A stretch of DNA of 64,000 bases from Aldehydirespirator sp965205155 (GCA_965205155.1 OZ242033.1:1798001-1862000); one strand, 5' to 3'. Positions 7,691 through 16,879 are shown, numbered from the stretch's first letter. Notes: generated by a model from the sequence alone, not told the origin. Program-made: numbers and translations.

Positions 7691-9136
7691 TTGCGCCGCA
7701 AGCTCGCCTATGTGATCGGCATCGTCGCGGTCGCCGTCGCGGGCGTGGTCTACACGCTGGTCGCCGGCAACGAGCCCCTGCTCGGCCTCGACCTGCAGGG
7801 CGGCGCCAGCGTGGTGCTGGAGCCGACCCGCACCGCCGAGCCCGAGGAGCTGGACATCGCGGTGGAGATCATCCGCAACCGGGTCGACGGCCTGGGCGTG
7901 GCCGAGCCCGAGATCTCCACCCAGGGCGACAACATCCTCGTGCAGCTCCCCGGTGTCGATGAGCAGCAGCGGGCCCTGGACCTGGTGGGGCAGACGGCCG
8001 AGCTGCGGTTCCGCCCAGTGCTCAGCGTGGTGTCCGAGGATGCTCTCGCCGGTGCCGACGCTGACGAGGCGATGCTGGAGCTGTTCGCCCTCGCTGAAGG
8101 CGAAGTAGCCGCCGACGCCGAGGTAGTGCTGCCCCAGTTCGACGACAACCGCAACATCGTGCTCCGCTACCGGCTCGGGCCCACCGCGGTGGCGGGGGAC
8201 GGGCTCGAGGGTGCCGTCGCCCAGTTCCACTCGTTCATCGGCTGGCACGTCGCGCCCACGTTCAAACCGGGAGCCGAGGGCATCGACCTGTTCAACGACG
8301 TGAGCCGCAGGTGCCACAGCCGGATCCCCTCGTGCCCCACACAGCAGGTGGCGATAGAGCTGGACAACGAGGTGGTGAGCGCGCCCACCGTCCAGGCCGA
8401 CAGCGCCATCTTCGAGCCGTTCGAGCGTTCCGGCATCACCATCTCCGGGGGCTTCACCGAGCAGGAGGCTCGCGACGTCGCCCTCGTGCTCGACTACGGC
8501 GCCCTGCCGGTGGAGTTGGAGGCCCAGCAGAGCCAGATCGTGTCGGCGTCGCTGGGAACCGACGCGCTGTCCGCCGGCGTCCTCGCCGGACTCATCGGGC
8601 TCGGACTCGTGTCGGCCTACCTGCTGATCTACTACCGCCTGCTCGGCCTGGTGGCCATCGCCAGCCTCGGCCTGTCGGGCGCCATGCTGTGGACCATCAT
8701 CGCCTGGCTGGGCGAGTCCCAGGGACTGGCGCTGACCCTGGCCGGCGTCACCGGCCTGATCGTCGCCATCGGCGTGTCGGTGGACTCCAACGTGGTGTAC
8801 TTCGAGCACCTCAAGGAGGACGTCCGTTCGGGCCGCACGCTGCGCTCCGCGGTGGACCGGGCCTTCCCAGTGGCCTTCTCCACCATCGTCAAGGCGGACT
8901 TCGCGTCGCTGATCGCGGCGGCGGTGCTGTACTTCCTGACCGTGGGCCAAGTACGGGGCTTCGCCCTCTACCTCGGGCTGGCCACGATCCTCGACCTGGT
9001 GGCCACGTACTTCTTCATGGGTCCGCTGATCAACCTCATGGCCCGGGTCTCGGGCTTGTACACCCACCCGAGCCGGTTCGGGATACCCGCCTCGCTGGCG
9101 GGGTCGAATGCTCCGCAGCCGGGAGCGGCGTCGTGA
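7691..9136 (+). CDS. secD: SecD, protein translocase subunit
   Basis: Membrane subunit that uses the proton motive force to help pull secreted proteins across the membrane. About 481 aa. An N-terminal membrane segment (IGIVAVAVAGVVYTLV) leads to the D1 motif LLGLDLQGGASVVLEP, a periplasmic domain, and a C-terminal block of about five membrane segments with GLVSAYLLIYYRLLGL and IAIGVSVDSNVVYFEHLKED. The start is uncertain: TTG 7688 or 7691 follow GGGAGGG, while ATG 7586 would overlap yajC. The stop overlaps a coupled mini-ORF leading into secF. Confidence 0.95.
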   Translation: MRRKLAYVIGIVAVAVAGVVYTLVAGNEPLLGLDLQGGASVVLEPTRTAEPEELDIAVEIIRNRVDGLGVAEPEISTQGDNILVQLPGVDEQQRALDLVGQTAELRFRPVLSVVSEDALAGADADEAMLELFALAEGEVAADAEVVLPQFDDNRNIVLRYRLGPTAVAGDGLEGAVAQFHSFIGWHVAPTFKPGAEGIDLFNDVSRRCHSRIPSCPTQQVAIELDNEVVSAPTVQADSAIFEPFERSGITISGGFTEQEARDVALVLDYGALPVELEAQQSQIVSASLGTDALSAGVLAGLIGLGLVSAYLLIYYRLLGLVAIASLGLSGAMLWTIIAWLGESQGLALTLAGVTGLIVAIGVSVDSNVVYFEHLKEDVRSGRTLRSAVDRAFPVAFSTIVKADFASLIAAAVLYFLTVGQVRGFALYLGLATILDLVATYFFMGPLINLMARVSGLYTHPSRFGIPASLAGSNAPQPGAAS

Positions 9137-9186
9137 CCGGGGGCGACACCGCGGCGGGCCGCGCCTCGTGGGGAGCAGCGTCGTGA
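9133..9186 (+). other. 17-codon coupled mini-ORF between secD and secF
   Basis: Starts in a GTGA overlap with the secD stop and ends in a GTGA overlap with the secF start. It begins MTG like SecF and ends GAAS-stop like SecD. It is explained by an imperfect 50-base tandem duplication: 9121-9140 and 9171-9190 agree at 18 of 20 bases and each carries a GGGAGC ribosome site plus GTCGTGA. Probably a translated coupler or a duplication scar. Confidence 0.5.
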
Positions 9187-10319
9187 CGGGCAGGTCTCTG
9201 GGCGTGCTGGGGTCCCTGTACCGCGGCGAGCAGCAGATCGACTTCCCGCGGCTGTGGCAGCGCGCCCTGATCGGCTCGCTGGTCGTCGTGGTGGTGAGCG
9301 TGGCCAGCTTCGGGATCCGCGGCATCGACCTGGGCATCGAGTTCGAGGGAGGAACCGCCTGGGAGGTGCCCGCGCCCGGCGTGTCGGTGGCCGAGGCCCG
9401 GGACGCCCTGAGAGCCACGGGCGCGGCGGATGCCAAGATCCAGACGGTCGGCGGCGACACCATCAGGGTGCGGGCCGACATCGAGGGTCCCGAGGCGGTC
9501 GACAGCGTGCGCAACGCGCTGGCCGGACTCGCCGGCGTCACCGGAGACGACGTCAGCGTGACCACGGTCGGACCGTCGTGGGGCTCGGAGATCACCGCCA
9601 AGGCCCGCAACGCGCTGATCGCCTTCTTCGCGCTCATCGCCGTCTACATCGCCATCAGGCTCGAATGGAAGATGGCGGTGGGGGCCCTGGTGGCGGTCGT
9701 CCATGACATCGTGGTGTCGGTGGGCTTCTACTCCTTGTTCCAGTTCGAGATCACCCCGGCCACCGTGATCGCGTTCCTGACCATCATGGGATACTCGCTG
9801 TACGACACCATCGTCGTGTACGACAAGGTGCGCGAGGTGGTGGGCCGGGTGTCGGCCACCGGCCGTTACACCTACACCGAGATGATGAACCTGTCGCTCA
9901 ACCAGGTGCTGATGCGCTCGGTCAACACGTCGATCACCTCCATGATCCCGGTGGCGTCGATGCTGGTGATCGGTTCCTTCGTGCTGGGCGCGGTGACGCT
10001 CCAGGAGTTCGCGGTCGCGCTGCTGGTGGGCATCGTCGTGGGCACCTACTCTTCTTTGTTCGTAGCAGCCGCGGTGGTGGCCAGAATGAAGGAACGGGAG
10101 CCGGCCTACGTCGAGATCGCCGAGCGGATCCGTCTGCGCGGCGGCGGCGCAGCCGGCGCAGGCACCCGCACGATCGCCACCGACGACGCGGTGCTCGGCG
10201 AGGCGGCCGCGGCCAAGCGCTCGACCACGGCCCGGCGCTCCGGATCGGCTTCCCGAGCCGCGGCGGGATCGGCGACGGGAACGATACCTCCCCGTCCCCG
10301 AAAGAAGAAGAAGCGGTGA
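9183..10319 (+). CDS. secF: SecF, protein translocase subunit
   Basis: Partner of SecD. 378 aa. An N-terminal membrane segment (LIGSLVVVVVSVASFGIRG) precedes the GIDLGIEFEGGTAWEV motif, a periplasmic domain, and five predicted membrane segments with FLTIMGYSLYDTIVVYDKVRE and NQVLMRSVNTSITS. The C-terminal tail is basic (PRPRKKKKR). GTG 9183 preceded by GGGGAG at good spacing is preferred; the longer frame reads through the secD end. Confidence 0.96.
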   Translation: MTGRSLGVLGSLYRGEQQIDFPRLWQRALIGSLVVVVVSVASFGIRGIDLGIEFEGGTAWEVPAPGVSVAEARDALRATGAADAKIQTVGGDTIRVRADIEGPEAVDSVRNALAGLAGVTGDDVSVTTVGPSWGSEITAKARNALIAFFALIAVYIAIRLEWKMAVGALVAVVHDIVVSVGFYSLFQFEITPATVIAFLTIMGYSLYDTIVVYDKVREVVGRVSATGRYTYTEMMNLSLNQVLMRSVNTSITSMIPVASMLVIGSFVLGAVTLQEFAVALLVGIVVGTYSSLFVAAAVVARMKEREPAYVEIAERIRLRGGGAAGAGTRTIATDDAVLGEAAAAKRSTTARRSGSASRAAAGSATGTIPPRPRKKKKR

Positions 10320-10354
10320 CCATCTCACAGATGGCTCACGGGGAGCCGGCCTAG
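10316..10354 (+). other. 12-codon coupled mini-ORF between secF and relA
   Basis: GTG 10316 overlaps the secF stop (GTGA) and the frame MTISQMAHGEPA ends in TAG directly before the relA GTG. The GGGGAG that probably serves relA is inside it. No clear similarity to the ends of either neighbour. Confidence 0.35.
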
Positions 10355-12595
10355 GTGGCCACCGTCACCCGGGTCCTGCCCTGGAGGCGCGGGTCCCGGC
10401 GGCCCGCGGCGGCCGAGATCGCCCCGTTGCTGGAGTGCTACCGCCAGCGTCACCGCGACCGGTCGCCCGATCTGATCGTGCAGGCCTTCGACGTTGCGGC
10501 CAACGCCCACGAGGGCCAGATGCGCCTCTCGGGGGAGCCCTACATCCGCCACCCGCTGGCGGTGGCCACCATCGTCGCCCGGCTCGGGCTCGACGATGTG
10601 ACCATCGCCGCGTCGCTGCTGCACGACGCGGTGGAGGACACCGATGTGGCTCTGGCCGCCATCGAGGCCGACTTCGGTCCCGAGGTCACCCGGATCGTGG
10701 ACGGGGTCACGAAGCTGGACCGGGTCCACTACGACACCCGCGAGGAGCAGCAGGCCGCATCAGTACGCAAGATGATCGTCGCCATCGCCCGCGACCTGCG
10801 GGTGCTGATCATCAAGCTGGCCGACCGGCTCCACAACCTGCGCACGCTGGCGGTGCTGCCCGCGTTCAAGCAGGACTACATCGCCCGTGAGACCCTCGAC
10901 GTGTACGCGCCGCTGGCCCACCGCCTGGGCATGCAGGACATCAAGCAGCAGCTGGAGGACCTGGCCTTCGCCGCGCTGGAGCCCCGCCGCTACGCCGAGA
11001 TCGATCAGATGGTCCAGCTGCGGGCGCCCGAACGGGACATCTATCTGGAGCAGGTGCTCGGCGACGTGGAGTCGCGCCTGGGTGAGCTGGGCATCAAGGC
11101 CGAGGTGACCGGCCGGCCCAAGCACCTGTGGTCGATCTACGAGAAGATGGTGGTCAAGGGCCGGTCCTTCGAGGACATCTTCGACCTGGTCGGCATCCGG
11201 GTGCTGGTGGACTCGGTCCGGGACTGCTACGCGGCGCTCGGCTCCATCCACGCCACCTGGCGGCCGGTGCAGGGCCGGTTCAAGGACTACATAGCCATGC
11301 CCAAGTTCAACCTCTACCAGTCGCTGCACACGACGGTGGTGGGACCGGCGGGCAAGGCCCTGGAGGTGCAGATCCGCACCCGGGCGATGCACGACAGGGC
11401 CGAACACGGCGTGGCGGCCCACTGGGAGTACAAGGACGCCTCGCCGTCGGAGGAGATGGCCTGGCTGTCGCGCATCGTCGACTGGCAGCAGGAGACGTCG
11501 GACCCCGCCGAGTTCATGTCCAATCTCAAGACCGAGCTGGACACCGACGAGGTATACGTGTTCACGCCCAAGGGCAGGGTGATCGAGCTGCCGGTGGGGG
11601 CCACCCCGGTGGACTTCGCCTACACCATCCACACCGACGTGGGGCATGCGTGCGTCGGGGCCAAGGTGAACGGCCGGCTGGTGTCTCTCGACAGCCGCCT
11701 GCTGTCGGGCGATGTGGTGGAGATCTTCACCACCCGGACCGAGGGCGCGGGACCGAGCCGGGACTGGCTCAAGTTCGTGGCCAGCCGCCGGGCGGCCAAC
11801 AAGATCAAGCAGTGGTACTCCCGCGAGCGCCGGGCCGACGCCATCGAGAACGGGCGCGACGACCTCATACAGGCCCTGCGGCGCGAGGGCCTTCCCGCCC
11901 AGCGCCTACTGAAGGACAAGCTGCTGGACTCGATAGCCGAGCAGCTCAACTACAGCTCGACCGATCTGCTGTTCCTGGCCATAGGGGAGGGCCACCAGTC
12001 GGCGGCCTCGGTGGCGGGACGCTTCGCCCGGGCGCTGCAGGGCGACGACGCCGACGGCGAGGCCGACCGCGACCGCCTGCCCACCACCGCGAGGCGCCGT
12101 GGCGGGCATCTCCGCAGCGACTCCGACGTGGGGGTGCACGTCGAGGGCCTCGACGACATCCTCATCCGGCTGTCGCAGTGCTGCGCGCCGGTGCCGCCCG
12201 ACGAGATCATCGGCTTCGTGACCCGGGGACGGGGCGTGTCGGTGCACCGGGCGGACTGCGTCAATGCCATCGGGCTGGCCGAGGGCCAGACCGACCGGCT
12301 GATCGAGGTGGAGTGGGACACCGACTTCGCCGGCAAGTTCTCGACGACGATCTCGGTGCACGCCCTGGACCGGCCCGGCCTGCTGCGCGACGTGACCGAC
12401 GTGCTGGCCGAGCACCGGCTGAGCATCATCAGCGCCAAGGCCGAGACCGGCGACGACTTCATCGCCCGCATGGACTTCGAGTTCGAGCTGGCCGACCTGT
12501 CCCAGCTCGATTCGGTCCTGTCCAGCGTCCTGGCCCTGGAAGCAGTCTTCGACGCCTACCGGGTCCTCCCCGGCCGCAACGGCCGCTCGACCTAG
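10355..12595 (+). CDS. relA: RelA/SpoT homologue (Rel), bifunctional (p)ppGpp synthetase/hydrolase
   Basis: Makes and destroys the stringent-response alarmone. 746 aa in the long Rel layout: HD hydrolase domain (HDAVEDT about residue 90, intact), synthetase domain (GRPKHLWSIYEKM, RFKDYIAMPKFNLYQSLH, EVQIRTRAMHDRAEHG), TGS domain (VYVFTPKGRVIELP), zinc-finger region (CCAPVPPDEIIGFVTRGRG) and C-terminal ACT domain (ALDRPGLLRDVTDVLAE). Both activities look intact. GTG 10355 follows the secF mini-ORF, so it is probably part of the secDF transcript. Confidence 0.96.
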   Translation: MATVTRVLPWRRGSRRPAAAEIAPLLECYRQRHRDRSPDLIVQAFDVAANAHEGQMRLSGEPYIRHPLAVATIVARLGLDDVTIAASLLHDAVEDTDVALAAIEADFGPEVTRIVDGVTKLDRVHYDTREEQQAASVRKMIVAIARDLRVLIIKLADRLHNLRTLAVLPAFKQDYIARETLDVYAPLAHRLGMQDIKQQLEDLAFAALEPRRYAEIDQMVQLRAPERDIYLEQVLGDVESRLGELGIKAEVTGRPKHLWSIYEKMVVKGRSFEDIFDLVGIRVLVDSVRDCYAALGSIHATWRPVQGRFKDYIAMPKFNLYQSLHTTVVGPAGKALEVQIRTRAMHDRAEHGVAAHWEYKDASPSEEMAWLSRIVDWQQETSDPAEFMSNLKTELDTDEVYVFTPKGRVIELPVGATPVDFAYTIHTDVGHACVGAKVNGRLVSLDSRLLSGDVVEIFTTRTEGAGPSRDWLKFVASRRAANKIKQWYSRERRADAIENGRDDLIQALRREGLPAQRLLKDKLLDSIAEQLNYSSTDLLFLAIGEGHQSAASVAGRFARALQGDDADGEADRDRLPTTARRRGGHLRSDSDVGVHVEGLDDILIRLSQCCAPVPPDEIIGFVTRGRGVSVHRADCVNAIGLAEGQTDRLIEVEWDTDFAGKFSTTISVHALDRPGLLRDVTDVLAEHRLSIISAKAETGDDFIARMDFEFELADLSQLDSVLSSVLALEAVFDAYRVLPGRNGRST

Positions 12596-12600
12596 ACGTT

Positions 12601-12620
12601 CCTCCGCGGCGAGGCGGAGG
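12601..12620. terminator. Bidirectional hairpin between relA and the dioxygenase gene
   Basis: CCTCCGC-GGCGAG-GCGGAGG forms a 7-bp GC stem with a 6-base loop in the 26-base space between two convergent genes. There is no long T-tract on either side. Confidence 0.5.
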
Positions 12621-12621
12621 C

Positions 12622-13482
12622 TCAGGCGATCGGGGACGCTTGGGGGCGGCGGGCGCCTGCGGTGCAGCGGTGCAGCCTCCGGGCGTGGGGGGCGAAGTCG
12701 CTGGGGCCCCGGTGGACGGTACGGTGCTCGTCCCACACGGCCACGTCGCCGGGCCGCCAGTGGTGCGTGAACCCGATGGCCGGGTCGGTGAAGGCGTCGA
12801 AGAGCCGCTTGAGCAGGGCGTCGCTGCGGTCCTGAGGCAGCCCCACCACGTAGCGCGTGAAGCCGGCGTTGACGAACAGGAGCTCGTCGCCGGTGCGTGG
12901 ATGCACCGCCACCACGGGATGCCGGTACCCGATGCCGAAGCGAGCGTGGATCCTGTCCGCCGTCTCCGAGCCGAACCGGGCCTCCATCTCCGCTCTGAAT
13001 CCCGGGCCCATGTCGTGATGAGCGACCCGCCCGCGCAGATCCCGCACATCCTCGTCGTCCAGCGTCGCCAACGCGGCCCGGGCGTCGGCCCAGACTGTCG
13101 CTCCTCCTATCGGCGGCTCCACCACCGTGCGCAGCACCGCGACGTCGGGGATCTCATGGTTGAACGAATAGTCGGTGTGGAAGGTGGCGTCGCCGCTCTC
13201 CTTGGGGAGATGGTCGGCATCGTTGTAGACCACGCCGATCACCTCGGTGCCGCCCATGAACTCCACCACGGGATGGGGCCGCGGCACCGCCCACAGCGAC
13301 GCGATCCGCTTCTGAGCCTCGTCATCCACCGCGTGCTGGCCTTCGAAGATCAGCACGCCCCGCTCGTCGAGGGCGTCCTTGACCGTCTCGGCGTCCGCGT
13401 CGCCGATGCCCGAGGCAAGGTCGACGCCTGAGACCACCGCGCCGATCGTGGTGCTCGAACGCCTCACCGTGATCGACGACAC
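12622..13482 (-). CDS. TauD/TfdA-family Fe(II)/2-oxoglutarate dioxygenase
   Basis: 286 aa. Family oxygenases hydroxylate small organic acids such as taurine or aryloxyacetates using 2-oxoglutarate. The metal-binding HxD is in DATFHTDYSFN, the distal His in EHRTVHRG and the 2-oxoglutarate Arg in the C-terminal APHARRLHRCTAG. The substrate cannot be told from sequence. GTG 13482 is chosen because TAGATT lies seven bases upstream; the open frame continues antisense into hisS without family similarity. It interrupts the usual relA-hisS neighbourhood in reverse orientation. Confidence 0.88.
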   Translation of the reverse strand: MSSITVRRSSTTIGAVVSGVDLASGIGDADAETVKDALDERGVLIFEGQHAVDDEAQKRIASLWAVPRPHPVVEFMGGTEVIGVVYNDADHLPKESGDATFHTDYSFNHEIPDVAVLRTVVEPPIGGATVWADARAALATLDDEDVRDLRGRVAHHDMGPGFRAEMEARFGSETADRIHARFGIGYRHPVVAVHPRTGDELLFVNAGFTRYVVGLPQDRSDALLKRLFDAFTDPAIGFTHHWRPGDVAVWDEHRTVHRGPSDFAPHARRLHRCTAGARRPQASPIA

Positions 13483-13489
13483 GACCTCC

Positions 13490-13509
13490 AATCTAACTCG
13501 ACGCGAGTT
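13490..13509 (-). promoter_or_regulatory. Dioxygenase promoter with adjacent palindrome
   Basis: On the minus strand TAGATT (13495-13490) is seven bases before the GTG. Touching it is the inverted repeat AACTCG-ACG-CGAGTT (13495-13509), a candidate repressor site. It lies about 45 bases before the divergent hisS start and could influence both genes. Confidence 0.45.
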
Positions 13510-13540
13510 CCGGCCCTTCCGGTGACCACCGGGGCGGCGG

Positions 13541-13546
13541 TAGCCT
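13541..13546 (+). promoter_or_regulatory. Putative -10 box of hisS, leaderless type
   Basis: TAGCCT eight bases before the GTG at 13555, no Shine-Dalgarno sequence between. This supports the shorter hisS start. Confidence 0.55.
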
Positions 13547-13554
13547 CGGGGGTC

Positions 13555-14832
13555 GTGGCTCAACCCTTGTTCCGCGCCCCGGTGGGCACTCGCGACATCC
13601 TGCCGCCGGAGTCGGCGAGGCGGCGCCGGCTGGTGTCCGTGTTCGCCGATCTGGCCGAACGCAGCGGCTTCGGTCTGCTGGAATCGCCGGTGTTCGAGGA
13701 CATCGGCGTGTTCCAGCGCCTGGGCATCTCCACCGAGGTCGTGACCAAGGAGATGTTCGAATTCTTCGACAAGGGCGACCCGCCCCGGCACCTGGCCCTA
13801 CGCCCCGAGCTCACCGCCAGCGTGTGCCGGGCCTTCGCCGAGCACCGGCCGACGGTGCCGTGGAAGATCTGGTATTCCGGCCCGCAGTTCCGCTACGAGC
13901 GCCCCCAGGCCGGCCGCTACCGCCAGTTCGAACAAGTCGGGGTGGAGACCCTCGGCACCGGTGATCCCCACGCCGATGTTGAAGTCATCGCCTTGGGTTT
14001 ACGCTTCTACGAGGTCCTGGGGATGAGGCAGGTACGCCTGCTGATCAACAGCCTTGGCGACTCCGAGAGCCGACCCGCCTACGATGCCGCGCTCGCCAGC
14101 TATCTCCAGAGCAGGCGAGGAGACCTGTCCGAGCAGTCGCGCCTGACCCTGGAGCGCAATCCGCTGAGGGTGCTCGACTCCAAGCGGCCCGAGGACCAGC
14201 CTGTCATCGAAGAGGCACCACTGATGCCCGAGTTCCTGACGGGGGCCTCCGCCGATCACTTCGACTCGGTGCGAGACGGCCTCGACAGTCTCGGCGCGGC
14301 TTATGAGGTGTCGCCACGGCTGGTGCGCGGCTTCGACTATTACACCCGTACCGCCTTCGAGTTCGTGGCCGACGCCCTCGGTACCGCACAGGACGCAGTG
14401 GGCGGCGGCGGGCGCTACGACGGGCTGGTGGAGGAGTTGGGTGGGCCGGCGACGCCCGGCATCGGCTTCGCCTTGGGGGTCGACCGCATCCTGCTGGCCT
14501 GCGATGCCGAGGGCGTCTTCCCTCCCGATCCCGCACCCGTGCAGGTGTTCGTGGTGGACACGGCCGGAGGCCAGAGCGCGATCGTGCTCTGCGACCGGCT
14601 CCGGCAGGCCGGTCTGGGGGTGGACCGGGCCTTCGACGGCCGGTCGATGAAGGCTCAGATGAAACGGGCCGACCGCTCCGGAGCCGCGGTGGCGGTGATC
14701 ATCGGACCTGACGAGCAGGCCGAGGGCGCGGTCACGGTGCGCGACATGCGTCGCGACGGCGGCCAGCGACGGGTCGCGAGCGACGACGTGGTGGCGGCGG
14801 TGACCGGCCTGCTGGCGGACGCTGGGCCATGA
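13555..14832 (+). CDS. hisS: Histidyl-tRNA synthetase
   Basis: Class II synthetase charging tRNA-His. 425 aa from GTG 13555, normal length. Motif 1 is around ESPVFEDIGVFQRLGIS, motif 2 contains FRYERPQAGRYRQFEQ, the HisA motif is LVRGFDYYTRTAFEF and motif 3 is GIGFALGVDRILLA; a C-terminal anticodon-binding domain (VFVVDTAGGQSAIVLCDRLR) follows. GTG 13522 would add eleven residues but would place the TAGCCT box inside the gene. The stop overlaps aspS (ATGA). Confidence 0.96.
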   Translation: MAQPLFRAPVGTRDILPPESARRRRLVSVFADLAERSGFGLLESPVFEDIGVFQRLGISTEVVTKEMFEFFDKGDPPRHLALRPELTASVCRAFAEHRPTVPWKIWYSGPQFRYERPQAGRYRQFEQVGVETLGTGDPHADVEVIALGLRFYEVLGMRQVRLLINSLGDSESRPAYDAALASYLQSRRGDLSEQSRLTLERNPLRVLDSKRPEDQPVIEEAPLMPEFLTGASADHFDSVRDGLDSLGAAYEVSPRLVRGFDYYTRTAFEFVADALGTAQDAVGGGGRYDGLVEELGGPATPGIGFALGVDRILLACDAEGVFPPDPAPVQVFVVDTAGGQSAIVLCDRLRQAGLGVDRAFDGRSMKAQMKRADRSGAAVAVIIGPDEQAEGAVTVRDMRRDGGQRRVASDDVVAAVTGLLADAGP

Positions 14833-16607
14833 CCGGGATAGACGCCACGGCCATGCGCACCGATCTGTGCGGGCGCCTCGACCAACGCGATGCGGGCCGC
14901 ACAGTGACGGTGTGCGGCTGGGTGGACCGCCGCCGTGAGCACAGCGAGCATCTCGCCTTCGTGGACCTGCGGGACCACACCGGGGTGCTGCAGTGCGTGG
15001 TGGACGGCGCCCGCGACCTGCGCTCGGAGTTCGTGGTCCGAATCACCGGCACGGTTCGGCTGCGGCCTGAGGGCACCGCCAACCCTGCGCTGGCCACCGG
15101 CGAGATCGAGCTGCAGGACTGCGAGGTGGAACTGCTGTCGAGGGCCGAGCCGCCGCCGTTCCCCCTCGACGAGCGCACCGAGGTGGACGAGATCCTGCGC
15201 CTGCGGCACCGCTACGTCGATCTGCGCAAGCCCCGGATGCAGCACAACCTGCGGGCCCGGGCCGCGGTCAACGGAGCCATCCGCCGGGCCATGGACGCCC
15301 AGGGCTTCGTCGAGGTCGAGACCCCGATGCTGATCGCCTCCACCCCGGAGGGGGCCCGCGACTTCGTGGTGCCGTCCCGCAAGGAGCCCGGCTCGTTCTA
15401 CGCCCTGCCCCAGAGCCCGCAGATCTTCAAGCAGCTCACGATGGTCGGCGGCGTCGACCGCTACTACCAGATCGCTCGCTGCCTGCGCGACGAGGACCTC
15501 CGGGCCGACCGCCAGTTCGAGTTCTCCCAGCTCGACGTGGAGGCGTCGTTCGTGACCCGCGACGACGTGCTCGGCTTCGTGACCAGGGCGGTGGCCGAAG
15601 CCACCGTCGAGGTGACCGGGCACGACCCCGGCACGTTCGATCGCATGACCTGGCACGACGCTATGGAGCGCTTCGGCTCCGACAAGCCCGACACCCGCTT
15701 CGGCATGGAGCTGGCCGAGCTGACCCCGGTCTTCGCCGAGACCCAGGCCCGGGTGTTCCAGGCGCCCTGCGTGAAGGGGATTTGCCTGACCGGTGGTGCG
15801 GATTCGCTGCCCCGCAGCCGCGTCGACGAGCTGGTGGCCACCTGCCAGCGCTGGGGCGCCAAGGGCCTGGCCTGGATGCGTGTCGTATCCGGGGACGACG
15901 GGGGCTCAGCCCTGGACGGCGGCGTGGCCAAGTTCCTGTCGGACAGCGAGGCCGCGGGGGCGATAGAGGCCCTGGATGCCCGGCCCGGCGACATGGTGTT
16001 CCTGGTGGCCGACGCGCGCCGGTTGGTGCGCCATGTGCTGGGGCTCTTGCGCCTCGAGCTGGGCCGGCCGCCGGTCAACGACGGCAGCTTCAACTACCTG
16101 TGGGTGGTGGACTTCCCGCTGTTCGAGGGGCTCACCGCCGAGGGCGAGCCGATCCCGTCGCACCACCCGTTCACCATGCCCCACCAAGACGATCTGGGCT
16201 TGCTCATGTCGCAGGACGGCCCGCCCACCGGCGAGGCCCTGCTGGACATCCGCAGCCAGGCCTACGACCTGGTGCTGAACGGCTGGGAGCTCGGATCGGG
16301 CAGCGTGAGGATCCACCGCCGCGAGATCCAGCAGAGGATCTTCGAGGTGCTGGGCATCGCCCCCGACGAGGCCCAGGAACGCTTCGGCTTCCTGCTCGAC
16401 GCCTTCCGCTACGGCGCCCCGCCCCACGCCGGCTTCGCGGTGGGTCTGGACCGCCTGGCCGCCCTGCTGGTGGGGGAGGAGAACATCCGCGAGGTGATCG
16501 CCTTCCCCAAGACCCAGTCCGGCGCCGACCCCCTCACCGACGCCCCCAGCCCCATAGCCGACGCCCACCTCCAAGAACTAGGCCTGCGAGTCCTGCCCCC
16601 CGCCTGA
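14829..16607 (+). CDS. aspS: Aspartyl-tRNA synthetase
   Basis: Class IIb synthetase of bacterial type, 592 aa. It has an N-terminal OB anticodon-binding domain (VTVCGWVDRRREHSEHLAFVDLRD), the catalytic core with FVEVETPMLIASTPEGARDF, CLRDEDLRADRQFEFSQLD, the bacterial GAD insertion in the middle, HHPFT, and motif 3 GFAVGLDRLAALL. Charges tRNA-Asp, and in organisms using GatCAB can also charge tRNA-Asn; no asnS or gat genes are in this window. Coupled to hisS by ATGA. Confidence 0.97.
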   Translation: MTGIDATAMRTDLCGRLDQRDAGRTVTVCGWVDRRREHSEHLAFVDLRDHTGVLQCVVDGARDLRSEFVVRITGTVRLRPEGTANPALATGEIELQDCEVELLSRAEPPPFPLDERTEVDEILRLRHRYVDLRKPRMQHNLRARAAVNGAIRRAMDAQGFVEVETPMLIASTPEGARDFVVPSRKEPGSFYALPQSPQIFKQLTMVGGVDRYYQIARCLRDEDLRADRQFEFSQLDVEASFVTRDDVLGFVTRAVAEATVEVTGHDPGTFDRMTWHDAMERFGSDKPDTRFGMELAELTPVFAETQARVFQAPCVKGICLTGGADSLPRSRVDELVATCQRWGAKGLAWMRVVSGDDGGSALDGGVAKFLSDSEAAGAIEALDARPGDMVFLVADARRLVRHVLGLLRLELGRPPVNDGSFNYLWVVDFPLFEGLTAEGEPIPSHHPFTMPHQDDLGLLMSQDGPPTGEALLDIRSQAYDLVLNGWELGSGSVRIHRREIQQRIFEVLGIAPDEAQERFGFLLDAFRYGAPPHAGFAVGLDRLAALLVGEENIREVIAFPKTQSGADPLTDAPSPIADAHLQELGLRVLPPA

Positions 16608-16650
16608 ACCTCCGCCCCGTGCCTGACGTGGTGCGTGATCCAGCTCGGGC

Positions 16651-16879
16651 TCACCGCCAGGCGTCGCTCATGACTTGCTCATCCGCGAGATCGATTCCGT
16701 CCAGCGTCAGGAGCCGGCGGACGTGCCGCAACCTCAGGTCGAAATCGACGACGTGTCGAAGTGCCGCGTTGACCGCCTCCTCCATCGTGGCCGCGGCCGG
16801 TCATCTCGCGAACCTGTTCGAGGAGGTCGTCGTCTATGTCGACTAGCCGCTTGGTCACGTCACGCAGAGTACTGCGCAT
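16651..16879 (-). pseudogene. Orphan VapB-type antitoxin with a one-base frameshift
   Basis: Read on the minus strand from ATG 16879 the product starts MRSTLRDVTKRLVDIDDDLL and then, after a +1 shift near 16790-16805, continues TMEEAVNAALRHVVDFDLRL and ends DEQVMSDAWR at 16651. Together this is a 75 aa antitoxin of the short VapB type (strand, two helices, C-terminal AWR). The extra base lies in the GC palindrome GGCCGCGGCC. No toxin follows because aspS ends at 16607. Pseudogene or sequencing error. Confidence 0.6.

Noticed and set aside
7355..9637. Open minus-strand frame of 760 codons opposite yajC, secD and secF
   Set aside because: Shadow of real genes; composition typical of antisense GC-rich sequence and no plausible start context.
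11128..13431. Open plus-strand frame of 767 codons across relA and the dioxygenase gene
   Set aside because: It is an alternative frame of relA continuing antisense to the dioxygenase; relA in its own frame has all domains.
13522..13557. Upstream GTG 13522 as the hisS start
   Set aside because: It would put the TAGCCT box inside the gene and add residues outside the family; GTG 13555 fits the leaderless geometry.
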